This document shows positions 1 to 10,775 of a stretch of 64,000 bases of DNA, in pieces (positions within the stretch are counted from its first letter, which is position 1; every line of letters starts with the position of its first letter). The DNA lies in the NCBI GenBank assembly GCA_011037195.1, contig JAAEAF010014816.1, forward strand, positions 37,659-101,658. Direction: 5' to 3'. The notes under the pieces were generated by a model. The model was given only the letters and a program-made list of their open reading frames with translations. It was not told the origin of the DNA and searched no databases. This DNA is from Triatoma infestans. Taxonomy: Eukaryota; Arthropoda; Insecta; Hemiptera; Reduviidae. Position numbers and translations under genes: made by a program.

Positions 1-364
1 GTCAGTTAAAAGAAAATTATTCGGGCTTTTCATTCTTGAAAATCACAAGAAACTTAAGAAAACCTTTCAAGTAAAATCATAATTTAGTAGACTGATTTTG
101 ATTAAAAACTTTCGTTTCTTTGATCCCTAATTGGAATATCAAATGAAGCAGCTTCTTCAACAATCGATCTTGTTTTCTCAGTTCTTACAAAATCCTCCAT
201 GCTCTTTGATCAGAGATACTCTTCCTTAATTCTTTAATTCTTCAAAAAAAAAAAAAAAAAAATGAAAGATTAATTTCGATCATTAATTTTAATTACAAAT
301 GAATTAGCACAATATTAATTATTATTAAATTCTAAACTTATAAACCATAACATTAAATTTAAGA
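1..364. other. Anonymous AT-rich sequence
   Basis: No coding region or recognisable repeat is seen. The only distinct feature is an A-run near 245-262. It forms the left flank of the nested element that starts just downstream. Confidence 0.5.
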
Positions 365-463
365 AAAAATAGTGATTTTTGATGATATAGTTTTATGGCT
401 GTTTTTTATTATTTATGATGATATCAATAATGAACCTTTATACAGCTGTAAATTATTTTTTAT

Positions 464-1276
464 GTTTTTGGTGTTCGTTACGACCGCTGTATTCAATGTT
501 GAAAATGGATTTTGAGGTTCGGACATACAAAAGAACTCTTTTTAAATTTCTACCGACGTTTTGGCAAATTTATTGTCTTCTTCAGGGTCTGTACAAAGGT
601 TTAAATACAAATCAATAAAAAATAGAACTTTAATTCAATCAAAACAACACAGAATTAATTCAATTAATTTTAGAACAGACACCAAAAACCTATCCCTCAG
701 TTATAACCTATAACTCCATGGAATTTCCAATATAACCTATAACAATCTCCTGGAATTTCCAAAACAACATACAGACTAAGATACGGTTTTCCCATCCGCT
801 CTCCTAGCCCTTTATAAACCTTGACCCTTCCAATGTCCGTAACGCTTGGTGATGGTATGTCACAGGTTAAACTAGATTAATTACTACTGGAATTCTAACT
901 AAAAAAATTTTTGTAAGTACATTTCCTAAGTCATTTTCATACTTTACTCATATATGCCAAACACGTATTTTTTAATAGTTGTGATTTAGATTATTTAATA
1001 GTTGTGATTTAGTTTAATATTGATCTGTTCTACAACAATAATTTAAAATAAATTTAATTGTATTCTATATATATCATACTCTGTATTTAGTTTATTTATA
1101 TAGTTTAAAAAATTTTTATTCTGGAAATATTTAGTTTAAGTTCATATTTTCTGTTGTTTCTATTTTTTATTGATTTGTATTTAAATCTTTGTACAGACCC
1201 TGATGAAGGCAATAAATTTGCGGAAACGTCGGTAGAAATTTTTTTGTATGACCGAACCTCAAAATCCATTTTCAAC
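464..1276. mobile_element. Foldback ribozyme element, family A, copy 1 (nested)
   Basis: Starts with a TTTTGGTGTTCGTTACGACC-type end and finishes with TTTTCAAC, as do the copies at 2889-4033 and 47489-47843. The left arm (about 464-620) is the reverse complement of the right arm (about 1135-1276). Both hold a hammerhead-like core. The right core keeps CTGATGA at 1200-1206 and GAAACGTC at 1223-1230; the left core has a G-to-A change in the GAA element. It lies inside the left arm of the outer element. The flanking ATTATTTTTT tracts at 452-463 and 1277-1288 may be target duplications, but the intact right arm of the outer element suggests part of this T-rich near-repeat existed before insertion. 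The duplication length is therefore ambiguous here. Confidence 0.75.
1180..1245 (+). ncRNA. Hammerhead-like ribozyme motif, family A (ACGT stem III)
   Basis: Reading rightwards: ACC, then CTGATGA (1200-1206), a hairpin GGCAA/TTTGC with one mismatch, then GAA-ACGT-C (1223-1230), then GGT. ACC and GGT can pair as stem I. ACGT is self-complementary, so two transcripts could pair through it to make stem III, followed by C as the cleavage-site base. This is the dimeric hammerhead layout known from animal Penelope-like elements. There is one extra base between the CTGATGA box and stem II compared with the textbook hammerhead, so activity is uncertain. Confidence 0.6.
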
Positions 1277-1328
1277 ATTATTTTTTTATCAGAGACATTT
1301 TCCGTGGTAGCCTGCTTCATTTTGTGGT

Positions 1329-1367
1329 CATCGACCGGTTTCGGGCGTTCGCCCATCTTCAGGATGC
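1329..1367 (-). ncRNA. Hammerhead-like ribozyme, family E (left unit of dimer)
   Basis: On the minus strand: GCATC, CTGAAGA, the stem II hairpin GGGC-GAAC-GCCC, GAA, ACCGGT, C, GATG. CATC pairs with GATG as stem I. ACCGGT is a 6-base palindrome able to form stem III between two molecules. CTGAAGA fits the hammerhead core CUGANGA, whose seventh core base is free. One U lies between this box and stem II, which departs from the textbook core. Confidence 0.72.
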
Positions 1368-1460
1368 GTTTTTCAGACAGTGTGACAACACAGACTTGCA
1401 AGAGCAAACTTAGTTCTCACACTCAGTTTTCAGACTGTGTTGTCACACTGTCTGAAAAAC

Positions 1461-1500
1461 GCATCCTGAAGATGGGCGAACGCCCGAAACCGGTCGATGA
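1461..1500 (+). ncRNA. Hammerhead-like ribozyme, family E (right unit of dimer)
   Basis: The same motif as the left unit, on the plus strand and transcribed outwards: GCATC, CTGAAGA, T, GGGC/GCCC hairpin, GAA, ACCGGT, C, GATG. All core positions are intact. Because the two units are inverted, a transcript crossing both would fold into one long hairpin in which the ribozyme strands are sequestered. Confidence 0.75.
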
Positions 1501-2294
1501 CCACAAAATGGAGCAGGCTACCACGGAAAATGTCTCTGATGCTTTCCAGCTCTGCGGAACCAACCACCACAACAATTATTTTTTTAGATAGAATTTACAT
1601 TTCTTTATCCCAACGTTTCGACACTACACGTGCCACTATCAAGGTAAAAAAATTTTTTGAAATGTTTTAATCTTATATCACGTAATGGGCGTTGTATAGA
1701 TGTTATTACATTAAAAGTTATGAGACCGGTTTTTCAAGGAATGTCGTAGTAAAAAATTTTTTTAAGGGATAATATAAGTAACTGTGTGTTACTAGTACTG
1801 AATATGTGTTTCAATCCTTTTTTTTTTGTTAAACGATTAGTTTCTGTTATTTAATTAAAAGAAATAACTTTGTGTAAACTGGTGAATTAGGATATTTGTG
1901 CTGATATAGTATATAAGTTCAGCACTTCTTGCTAAGTGTATAGAGTTTCCTGTGCATGTTTTGAGTTTTGGTAATTTATTTAAACATTGTTTTATTTATT
2001 GCGGCTGTATTGTTGAGTTTCATCTTGCTCATGCGAGAGATGGTGGTTAACATCAACATTTAAACAAATTTTTACTACGACGTTTCTTGAAAAACTGGTC
2101 TCATACCTTTTAATGTAATATCAACGCCATAATATAAAATTGTAACATTTCAACAAATTTTTTTACCTTGATAATGGTACATGTAGTGTCAAACGTTGGG
2201 ATAAAGAAATGTAAATTCTATCTAAAAAAATAATAAAAAATAATTTACGGTTGTATAAAGGTTCACTTATTGATATCATCATTAAAAATAGTGA

Positions 2295-2878
2295 ATAAAT
2301 CTAATTAATTAAGATTTAAATATAACCATTCTTTGAAAATCCAAATTAATCTCAATAACACTTTCCGGATTCTTGTAATATCGCTGATAAGTGATAATTT
2401 TTGGAGATAAAGTTTTCAAAAACAAAACCAAAAAATCTGAATTAACTTTAAAGAAAAAGCTGAAAAGATATTCGAACATATAAACCATTAAACAGTGCTT
2501 ATAATAGATGTACCTACTATATTCATTTTGTTTACTGTCAAAGGAATTATACATACTAAAACAGGAGGTAATGTACTTATTCCGTATTCATAAGAATATA
2601 CAATATTCACAAATAGCGGTAAACCCTGAGGGCAACACATCCGGTGGGACTAATACTCGTACCACTAGATGGTAAGCTTAAACAGCAATATCACCTCACT
2701 GACAATTCTATAGGCAATGGCACCAATAAGAAGATGTCCATTGCTTATTCTGATATTTATAAAAATTTTTGTAAGGATAACCAGTACTTTTTTTGATTTC
2801 TGTGCAATTCAAATTTCTTCCTACTAGATTTTAATTTTTCGTGAAAATTTTTATCTTATTTTTACTACTAATATTATT
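2295..2878. other. Spacer without recognised feature
   Basis: AT-rich sequence between two foldback elements. No supported gene or repeat is seen. The 81-residue minus-strand frame at 2309-2554 is low-complexity and resembles nothing known. Confidence 0.5.
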
Positions 2879-4043
2879 ATTATTGCTGTTTTGGTGTCCG
2901 TTACGACCGCTGTATTCAATTTGTAAAATAGATGATGGAGGTTCGGTCATAAAAAAATTCTTTTTAAATTTTCATCGACGTTTCGGCAGTTTTATTGCCT
3001 TCGTTAGGTTCTGTACAAAGATTTTAATACAAATCAGAAAAAAAGAAAAAACAACATAAAATATAAACTCAAAATGAAAATTTTAAAAATAAACTAAGTA
3101 AAAAAAGATATCTAATATATTATATATATATATATATATTTATGACCGAACCTCCATCATATATTTCAAATTGAATACCATATATATAGCAAATTTTATT
3201 TTATTTTTAACTATTGCTATTGCTGCAGAACAAATCAGAAATAAAACTACACCACCACTATTAAAAATTTAAACAATATGTGGCATACAATAGTAAAATA
3301 TGGAAATAACACAAGAAGTGTACTCACAAAAATTTCTTGTTTGAATTTCTTAGACCTACAGTTTATCCTGTGTATTAGGAAACCTGTCTTATTGTGTTTG
3401 CTGTTAAGGGAATTCCAGTAGACTGTTATAATAGAGGGATAGGTTGTATCCTATAGCAGACTAGTATAGTTGAGGGATAATTTTAAAACAGATACGAACA
3501 ACCTATCCTCAGTTATAACAGTCTCCTGGAATTCCCTTAACAGCAAACATAATATCACAGGTTTTCCTATCTGCTTTCCTAGCCCTTTATAAACCTTACA
3601 AATAATTTCTCTAACACTTGTGATTGTAAATCACAGGTTAAACTTGTAGGTTTAAGAAATTCTAACAAGACAAATTATTGTAATTTCGCTTCTTGTTTAT
3701 TACCATATTTTACTATTATTATATAACGCATATTGTTTAAATTTTAATAGTTCTGATGTAGTTTTATTTCTAATTTGTTCTGCAGTAATAGCAATAGTTA
3801 AAAATAAATTTTAATGAGCTATATATGTATAATACTCTTTTTATTTAGTTTATTTATATAGTTTATTTTTTCAAAACATTATTTTAAGTTTATATTTTAT
3901 GTTGTTTTTTCTTTTTTTCTGATTTGTATTAAAATCTTTGTACAGACCTAAGAGGGTAATAAATTTGCCGAAACGTCGGTGAAAATTTAAAAAGAGTTTT
4001 TTTATGACCGAACCTCAATATCTATTTTACAACATTATTGCTG
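2879..4043. mobile_element. Foldback ribozyme element, family A, copy 2
   Basis: A 10-bp direct repeat (ATTATTGCTG) at 2879-2888 and 4034-4043 brackets 2889-4033 (1145 bp). It begins TTTTGGTGTCCGTTACGACC and ends TTTTACAAC, matching the other family A copies. The arms are inverted copies centred near 3465: 2935-3085 against 3870-4020, with the inner arms near 3390-3450 against 3490-3550. Hammerhead-like cores at about 2970-3006 (minus) and 3945-3987 (plus) keep the GCCGAAACGTCG half, but the CTGANGA half has decayed (CTAACGA and CTAAGAG). A TA microsatellite lies at about 3117-3141. The copy looks old and is probably no longer self-cleaving. Confidence 0.8.
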
Positions 4044-5849
4044 CGTTATTGTTGTGTACGCAATAGCATGCTTTATTCCTCCAATGTTGTCTAGATTCAG
4101 AGAATTTCTTTCATCATCAGAGTTTGATTCATGAAATTTGTATATAATGATCTGAGTCAGACTCTTGACTAGGAAAGAAATTAAAGAAAAGAATCATGTT
4201 GTTACGGACAGAAGCTCAACAAAGTCCAGCGTTGCGGACCAAACACATATACAATTATTTCTGTTATTATTATTGAATGAGAAGCGGCTCCCATAACATT
4301 CTGAGTTTTGTATGAAATTCATAACTAATCCAAAAGGAATAAACAAAAAGTAAACAGTCCAAAATCAAGACCATTCATCCAAAATGAACGATCTCAACTT
4401 AAAAATCTTCAATAAGCAGCCACACAACTGTTTAATTGTACTTGCTTCGCTTGACAGTTCGAAAATCTTAAACATGTAAATTGGTTTGATCCCATGTTGT
4501 TTTTCTGTGATAGATAATGATTTCTTATTGAAGTATACGGGGTAAATTACGAAAATATAATATATATCTCCCAAAATGTCAAGATCACAAATTGTACATT
4601 TTTTGGGGGCTTTTATTAACATATACACTATTCTTAGAAGTTATTTTTATTATATATTTATTAGATAATCTAATCTAATAAAGTATTTTAACAAAATTAA
4701 ACGGAAGATTAATTATTTAGATAACTGATTGTTAGGTTGCTATTTATATTAACGATTCATTGTAAATAGGGCTAAACTAGCCATTCATAAAAAATTCACT
4801 ATCTATAGTAATAATTGCCTGGCTCGTATCAAAGATAAAGTGTCAATTTTATAAAATTTTAAAGAGTTATTTCATTCGTAATCGAATTAAAATTGAATCT
4901 TCTTATAAGCAATAAATTGGGAGAACCAGTTGTATTTTGTAGATTGTCTTTGTTCATCTAAGTTTTTTAATTTGAAGTAGGCTATTTTCTTAAGTCTATT
5001 GTCATTGAAATGTTATTGGTGTGATGTTGTTTAGTGGTTTGCAGTTTGTGTAGCACGAGCGGTTTTGTAAAGGGCTTGTGAGCATATAATATGTTTAAGA
5101 GAGAAGTATCAGAAATAATCAAGGCGATCACACTGTTTTTGAAATAATTATATTATTCTCTAAGTGAATTAAAGTATTTTTATAATATCACAACTATTAT
5201 GTTTATAAATCAATTATTTATTTAGATTAAGTGCAGAGCTCTTATGTTTTAACTTAAACTGGTCTGATCACTGATGTCTACTCGTAGAATGTTTAGTTCA
5301 AACTGTTCTTGTTTGAAAGCAGAATATAGACTGTTGAAAAAATGCCTTCTAATTGTTAGTTCAAATCTTTTCAAATAATGCTGGTATGTCTGGAGGGAGT
5401 GTATTGTGTCACCCTAACTGTTTCTTGCCTTTTGCCTCTTGGTTTGCATTGATCTAAATTATAGTACTTGGCTCTTTCCCCTTCACTAAAATACACTATT
5501 TGAACTAGCTAAATTCACAAGATTATTTCACTAAACTATTTTCAAAATTCTTATTTTCTTTCATTTCGTTCTTCCACTATATCATCCATACTGAGAATCT
5601 TCGTAATCCAATTTTTAGTACTCTTTTTAATTATAACATACGGGGAGTAGTGTAATTTAAATTCTGATTTCATTAGCCAAGGAGGGATATTTTTATTTAA
5701 AGTGAGAAGACTTTTGTAAACAGTATAAATGAGCAGATTCTAGCAGATCTTTATAGCGTAAACTCCATATTTCAAAGGGTGCTCAATGTAATAATTGCAT
5801 TATTGAGCTTAATTCTACTATCATGCGGTGCTTAGTAACTAAATAAAAT
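4044..5849. other. Anonymous AT-rich sequence
   Basis: No gene, RNA or repeat could be recognised. An 87-residue minus-strand frame at 4365-4628 has a normal start but no recognisable domain and no support. Confidence 0.45.
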
Positions 5850-6035
5850 ACTAAATTTGAGCTTTTTGCGGTTTTTCGTCTTTGAGCTATTCTGTTAACC
5901 TAAACATACAGCACATTCGCTAAAAACAATTGTTTCGTACTCTGGGAACTACGAAACTTGCATTGCCTGTGAAAACTCAATTTTGAAGATTTGCATGACC
6001 ACAATTATTCCACTCAAGTAAAAGAAAGTAAAAAG
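5850..6035 (+). repeat. Helentron-like repeat, decayed 3' end
   Basis: Matches the 3' terminal module of the copies at 19.2 and 37.7 kb in order: a TTTTTCGTCTTTGAGCTAT segment, a stretch where the full copies have a CA microsatellite, GCTAAAAAC, a TGTGAAAACTC segment and a final GTAAAAGAAAGTA. Many substitutions suggest age. Confidence 0.6.
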
Positions 6036-7516
6036 ATTTAATTCAATTTAAAGATAATTAATTTAGATAAATATAAATAGGCTGCTTCAAGTAGAATATA
6101 ACTGTAGATTCCAGTGAATATAAGTGGTATATTTAGTAAGAACCTAAAGAAAAACAATTTTGAGCAGAAAAGTCCCCAACTTAATATTTATTTAGTTACC
6201 ACCATTGATTGCGTCTAATAAAAAAGCCTTGATCAAAATCTACTAACAGGAAGTAACACTGAATTATTTTTCAGTATTTCGCGATTTTCCTGTAAACGGG
6301 TCAAACAATTTTCTTACAATTTCGTATACTATCCATAAACTTATATCTTAATCATTTTTCTAAGAAAATTTATTTCAGCAAGTATTTCGGGAAATCGCAA
6401 TGTGTAAAGATTTCCTATAATGTGCCATTTCCGTTTAACTTTTGCTTACCTAATTACTCTTGTATGATATTAAGGTACTTAAAATGCATTACCTAGAATA
6501 CCAAATTTGAAGAAAATTGGTTATTCGGAAGTACAATTTTGTAGAATAGGTTTTTGAACGTTTTGGAATTACAAGTATACTTGGAATGCTAACTGCACAG
6601 ATATAAAAGTATCACTTTTATTAAAAGTTATTTCCACAAAACATGATTTCAGAGGCTCCAGGTGAACCTGTTAAAACCATTCAAACATATTATGGCAAAT
6701 ATAAAGGGTAAAAATTAAAGTTTGAAGAAACTTTATCACCTTTCTAATTATTGTATTGCCTGCATCAACGTGAACGTTTCGTATAGATTTTTTTTTTTTT
6801 ATTATTTAGAGTATTGACACGTTTTAAAAAAGTTGCCCATCCACGTCAAATAATATATTTTGGTAATGGTGAATAAAACTTTCTTTTTTTTCTAGCTCAA
6901 AAGCTCTTGATAATTCTGTAAAAAGCTTTCATATCCAAATTGTTCACTTTTACAAAGAAATGGTTTGAATTCCCAACACGTTTTTACTGCAGCATAGACG
7001 TGGTTTGATGCATTTCTCACCGCTAGGCAATCGCAGCTGTTGAATTTCTCAAACCAATTTCTGGCAGCTTCAATTTATCGTCGCCACCATATACTGTCGC
7101 AAATTCCTAACAGCTACTTCCGCCATTCTAAGCACATCCTGTAGTATGATCTCCAAATGTATTCTTCTTTCGCAAAATAATGAGAATGAGGATAAAATTG
7201 TAAAAAAAAAAAAAAAAAAAAAAAAATTTAAGATTTAATTTCCTATGATATAACTTAAGCAATAAAATATTCTGTTTAAATACATATTTTATTAGTCTTG
7301 GTAGAGATGTTAAACAATGGAAACTTAGTTATAATGTTTACATGAAGTTAAGAGGAGTTATACTCGTATATATCGTATAGTTTGATGTCTTGTACACAGA
7401 ACTTATGTCTCGTTTCCTTATTTTGTCATTTAGCGAAAGTGTAAACTTAGCTATTGTATTTAGTTTATTTGTACGCAAATAAATTATGGGTTAAATTAAA
7501 AATGAAATTACGGTAC
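6036..7516. other. AT-rich sequence with faint repeat similarity
   Basis: 6140-6570 contains phrases loosely resembling the Helentron-like units (for example AAATTTGAAGAAAATTGG), but too diverged to delimit. A 26-bp A-run lies at about 7201-7226. No coding region is supported. Confidence 0.4.
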
Positions 7517-7950
7517 GAGTTTTCACCGGAAATACACGTTTTAAAGTCCCCTGAGTCCAAAAAAGTGGTTTTTAAAAAAGGTCACGCGTGTGTTTATGTG
7601 AACAGCATAGCTCAAAAACGTAAAATCACAGAAAGTTTGAAATTGACATTCCGTGAGGGCATCCCCTTGGGTTCTGACAGGAATTTATCTGTCAAAATTT
7701 CTCAACCGGAAGTAGCACTTTACTAAATGGATTTTTCAGTTTTTTTGCGATTTTCTCCAAAATAGCTCCAACTATTTTCTTTAAACTTAGTATATTAAAT
7801 ACACCTACAAATGGCTACAACTTTCTTTAGTAACAAGATTTCCCTAGGAAAATTCATTAAGGGTATTTTTGGTGGAGAGTTGGGGTTATGTTTTTTCTAA
7901 AGTGCTATTTCAACCTATTACATAATTGTACCAACTAATACAAATTTTTT
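7517..7950 (-). repeat. Helentron-like repeat, truncated copy
   Basis: The reverse complement shows the family order: the AAAAGTGCCCTTAA-type region, the terminal CTTCCGGTTGAG module, then the segment with TTTTGAGCTATGCTGTTCAC and GACTCAGGGGAC. It lacks both the terminal hairpin and the 5' end. The plus-strand frame through 7454-7726 is a by-product of the repeat. Confidence 0.7.
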
Positions 7951-8938
7951 CTCTTGATTGTAATTTAGGTTAATATGTTAACTTTAAAATTGTTATTTGT
8001 TGAAGTAGCTTCAATGAAAAATCCAAGTTTTTTTTAGCATTCTTATTTATTGTTATTTTTTTATTATTACAATAAAACTCGACGTTTCGGCATCATATTT
8101 TATAATGGAGTTGATGAGGAGAGAAATTAGGTTAGATTAATTAGACGAGGTATGAAGACATTGTTATAATATTCTATAAGTTTACACTGACTGCACTGGA
8201 CTGTAATGATTTAATAGAATAAAGGAGTAGAGTAGAGTTATGACACGATGCGTTGTATGTTGAAACTGATAGATTGATTGATCCATGTCTAGATCTCTCG
8301 CTGACTTATATACAGGTTCTCCCCACTCTAGCCTGCTTAAGTGAGAGAGTACGAGAGAGAGTCTGTTTTCTCTCTCTCTTGCCGTTACATATTTATTTTT
8401 ATTTTAACCATCATATTTTATTTAGTTTCGTTTGAGAGTTTTATTTATTTTCTTTTTATTTGTTCATTCTTATTTAGTTTTTGTTCTATCTTATTATAAT
8501 AATTATTTTTTGGCTTCACTTATAAGCTGTTATCTATTTAATGTTTATAATAAATAATCACTATAATAAAAAAGTGTGGAAATAGAAATTAAAAATAGAG
8601 ATGATATATATAATGTGGACGACATTAATTAATAAATGGAAGAAATATTAGGTGGCAACAAGACCATTATGATAGTAGACTTTAACCCTGGCTTGTAGAG
8701 AAGGATTACACTTGCACTAGCGTTACTGGTTAAAATGAAAACGGTAAATCACTTCACTCAACGTCTGTAACACACTGATGTTGTTAAAAGTAATCCTCTT
8801 ATACTTGACAAACAGGTTAACGTTTTAATGACAATAATAATTATCTCTGGGGATAATGATAGGGGGGGTCTCCAAATAATTTATATATAGATTTGAATTG
8901 TGGATAAAGATTAATGGAGATGTAGTTTTAAAATACAC
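7951..8938. other. Sequence with an isolated Penelope-type ribozyme half-site
   Basis: 8077-8097 contains CGACGTTTCGGCATCAT, the reverse complement of the GCCGAAACGTCG half of a Penelope-type hammerhead. The partner CTGANGA box is not clear. The rest, including the short frame at 8253-8435, has no recognisable content. Confidence 0.4.
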
Positions 8939-8977
8939 CTCGAAGTTTTCGACAAATGACACTTATTATCTTCAGGG
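8939..8977 (-). ncRNA. Decayed hammerhead-like motif, separate lineage
   Basis: Minus strand: CCTGAAGATAATAAGTG, then CATTTGTCGAAAACTTCG. A CTGAAGA box is followed about 19 bases later by GAAAAC. The stem III strand is not self-complementary here. It resembles Penelope-type flanking motifs but differs from families A and E in its hairpin. Confidence 0.4.
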
Positions 8978-10009
8978 CATTTACAAGATGAGAATTCATT
9001 ATGTACCGTTTGTAGATTTCCATAATAAACATTAGCCTGTCACGCACATAAAGGACCTGCTGAGACAAATTGGATGTTTCATTAAACTTGTGCAGATGAC
9101 TACAGAAATATACAATAAGACACGCAAGGTAGATCTCTAGATCTTAGGTATTTGGTTTCTGTAAATCATATTCCCCCCGTTCACTCTATGCATCTATGTA
9201 ATTTTTTTTTTCCAAGTTTAGATATCTAAGGTAAAAACATAAAATTTATTTTTACCCAATTAAAGTGAAATTATTGGTTATATATTATCTGCAAAATCCA
9301 GACCAAGACTGCTGCAACTTGGACGTAATTACACTTTATCAACTTAGTGTTTTATCGAATAGAAACTGCACAAGAAGCAACAATACTGATGAACTAAAAA
9401 AACGGAGCAGACCTTTCATGGATGAAATCTCCGACGTCCAATCCTTTCTCTCTTACCCTTACCTTACTCTTTCTACTCTAAAAGGAGGCATCGCAATCAT
9501 GTGAGATTTTCAAAATATAGTCTAGAAATACATGCTATGAGTTTTCCGAATATGAACAAAGTGTTTGTTTATTTGTATGTGTTTTTTTTTGTTTTGTTTT
9601 TCGAACCTTCAGATTCTGTATGCTACAAACAACATACTACATGCATTTTAATTAAACTTGAAAAACAATATCTATCAACATTATATAATCAACTGAAACA
9701 TTTTTATGGCTTGAAATTAATTTTGTATCATGTTAAAGAAAAAAAAAGTTATCAAAGTAATTTTTCTAAATCCAGGCTAAATATAAAACGCTGGATGTAT
9801 TCAAAAAGATAATCACTAGTTAGCTAAGCCTTAGTAGGTGGCCATCAGGTACCAGAAAGTATGACAGACTGAATAAGTCAAGCTCGTTCGATACACGCCA
9901 CAAACGACAAGAACTCAAAAAACATTACTACCTGCTTGCAAGACTCTTGATAGACGATCTAAACTGACATTAAACAACAATGAACTGATATAGAATAGTG
10001 GGGGGGTTG
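8978..10009. other. Anonymous sequence
   Basis: Contains two adjacent open frames (9265-9504 and 9501-9812) without recognisable domains. No repeat of known type was seen. Confidence 0.4.
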
Positions 10010-10620
10010 AGCCTCATTCCACTGCGACCTACAAATCGAGGTCTATTGTGGATCCCCTTACGTTACAGAACAGCCCCCAGCCTTGTCCTCCTAATCAGTC
10101 CTAGCAAAGCTGAGAGCGGCTCCGTCATGAAGCTTCCAGCTTCGGGATTGCCCGTCCCCAATTGAAGAAACCTAATCCTCGCCAGGCCGGCGCACTCACA
10201 AAGGATGTGCGCCGGGGTCTACTCCTCTACCTCGCACTATCCGCAAGTTGTAGGTGGTGCATGTATCTGTTCAGCCTACAATGGGTTAGTAGACCCATAA
10301 TTAACCTTATATATCCCTTCGGGTCTGGCTCAGTAGGTCTCTGGTAAATTTAGGCAAATGTCTTTTGATAAAGAGCTTTGTCTGCCTCTGTCCTGGTGTT
10401 CCCTCCCACCAACGCGGACGCTGTTCTTCTACCCAACCCCTGATAGAAGTTTGAATGAGGCTCCTGGAGAAGCCGCAGAAGGGTTCGGGGCCTATAAAGG
10501 TATCCTGCGATACCTCCCTCGCTTAGGGCATCCGCCCTCTATGTACTGATATATAACGCGCACTTGAAACCGATCTGGACTTGGAGATTCCAACTGGGGG
10601 ACAGTTCAGCCAAGCATTCT
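10010..10620 (-). pseudogene. LINE C-terminal region relic (post-RNase H segment)
   Basis: A GC-richer block. Translated on the minus strand it gives a degenerate version of the C-terminal part of RNase H-bearing LINEs: a GQRQTKLFIKRHLPKF segment, then GLLTHCRLNRYMHHLQLAD, the region that normally precedes a Cys/His motif, then a region ending LSALLGLIRRTRLG before a stop and 3' untranslated sequence. Several stops and frame changes interrupt it. The family match rests on the recognisable CRLN(R/K)(H/Y)(L/M)H phrase. The sequence between about 10560 and the hAT insertion at 10784 may belong to the same element. The clade cannot be fixed from this relic. Confidence 0.6.
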
Positions 10621-10775
10621 AACATCTATCGTCTCTAAACCTTAAGCCAAAACCAATGCTCTATATTACGTCTCCAATAGAACCATTCCCTCAGATCCAA
10701 AAGTACCTTTTGTACAAGATTTAATCTCGGCTTGATATATGAAAGTTCATTTTCTCCTTTCTTCTCATCCTAATC

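Larger units (their letters stand above)
1277..1586. mobile_element. Ribozyme family E, head-to-head inverted dimer (nested)
   Basis: An identical 12-bp direct repeat (ATTATTTTTTTA) at 1277-1288 and 1575-1586 brackets a 286-bp insert (1289-1574). The insert is a near-perfect palindrome centred near 1418: 1292-1405 is the reverse complement of about 1430-1543. The right side extends further into a tail containing CTCTGCGGAACCAACCACC that also occurs, inverted, at 31920-31945. It sits at the right junction of family A copy 1, so it is the youngest of the three nested elements. No protein is encoded; open reading frames here are by-products of the repeat. Confidence 0.85.
365..2294. mobile_element. 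Outer palindromic (foldback) element, Penelope-like type, with target duplication
   Basis: The outermost of three nested elements. An 11-bp direct repeat (AAAAATAGTGA) at 365-375 and 2284-2294 brackets 376-2283, so this is a dated insertion. The ends are inverted copies: 413-463 matches the reverse complement of about 2233-2275, and 1586-1772 matches the reverse complement of about 2055-2232. The left arm was later split by two further elements (464-1276 and 1289-1574). Each arm carries a hammerhead-like remnant near 1600-1640 (minus) and 2165-2205 (plus), with GAAACGTT or a decayed form of it after a hairpin. Both point outwards, so the units are head to head. The spacer 1790-2055 has no recognisable gene. 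Assignment to Penelope-like elements rests on the ribozyme-like motif and the structure only; no reverse transcriptase is present. Confidence 0.72.

Noticed and set aside
1154..1591. 145-codon plus-strand frame
   Set aside because: It runs straight through the family A right arm and the family E palindrome and changes meaning with each copy. It is a by-product of the repeats.
3117..3141. Functional significance of TA, GT, CA and GA microsatellites (also 29326, 38568, 39161, 56968)
   Set aside because: Ordinary simple repeats; those in the Helentron-like copies are already described there.
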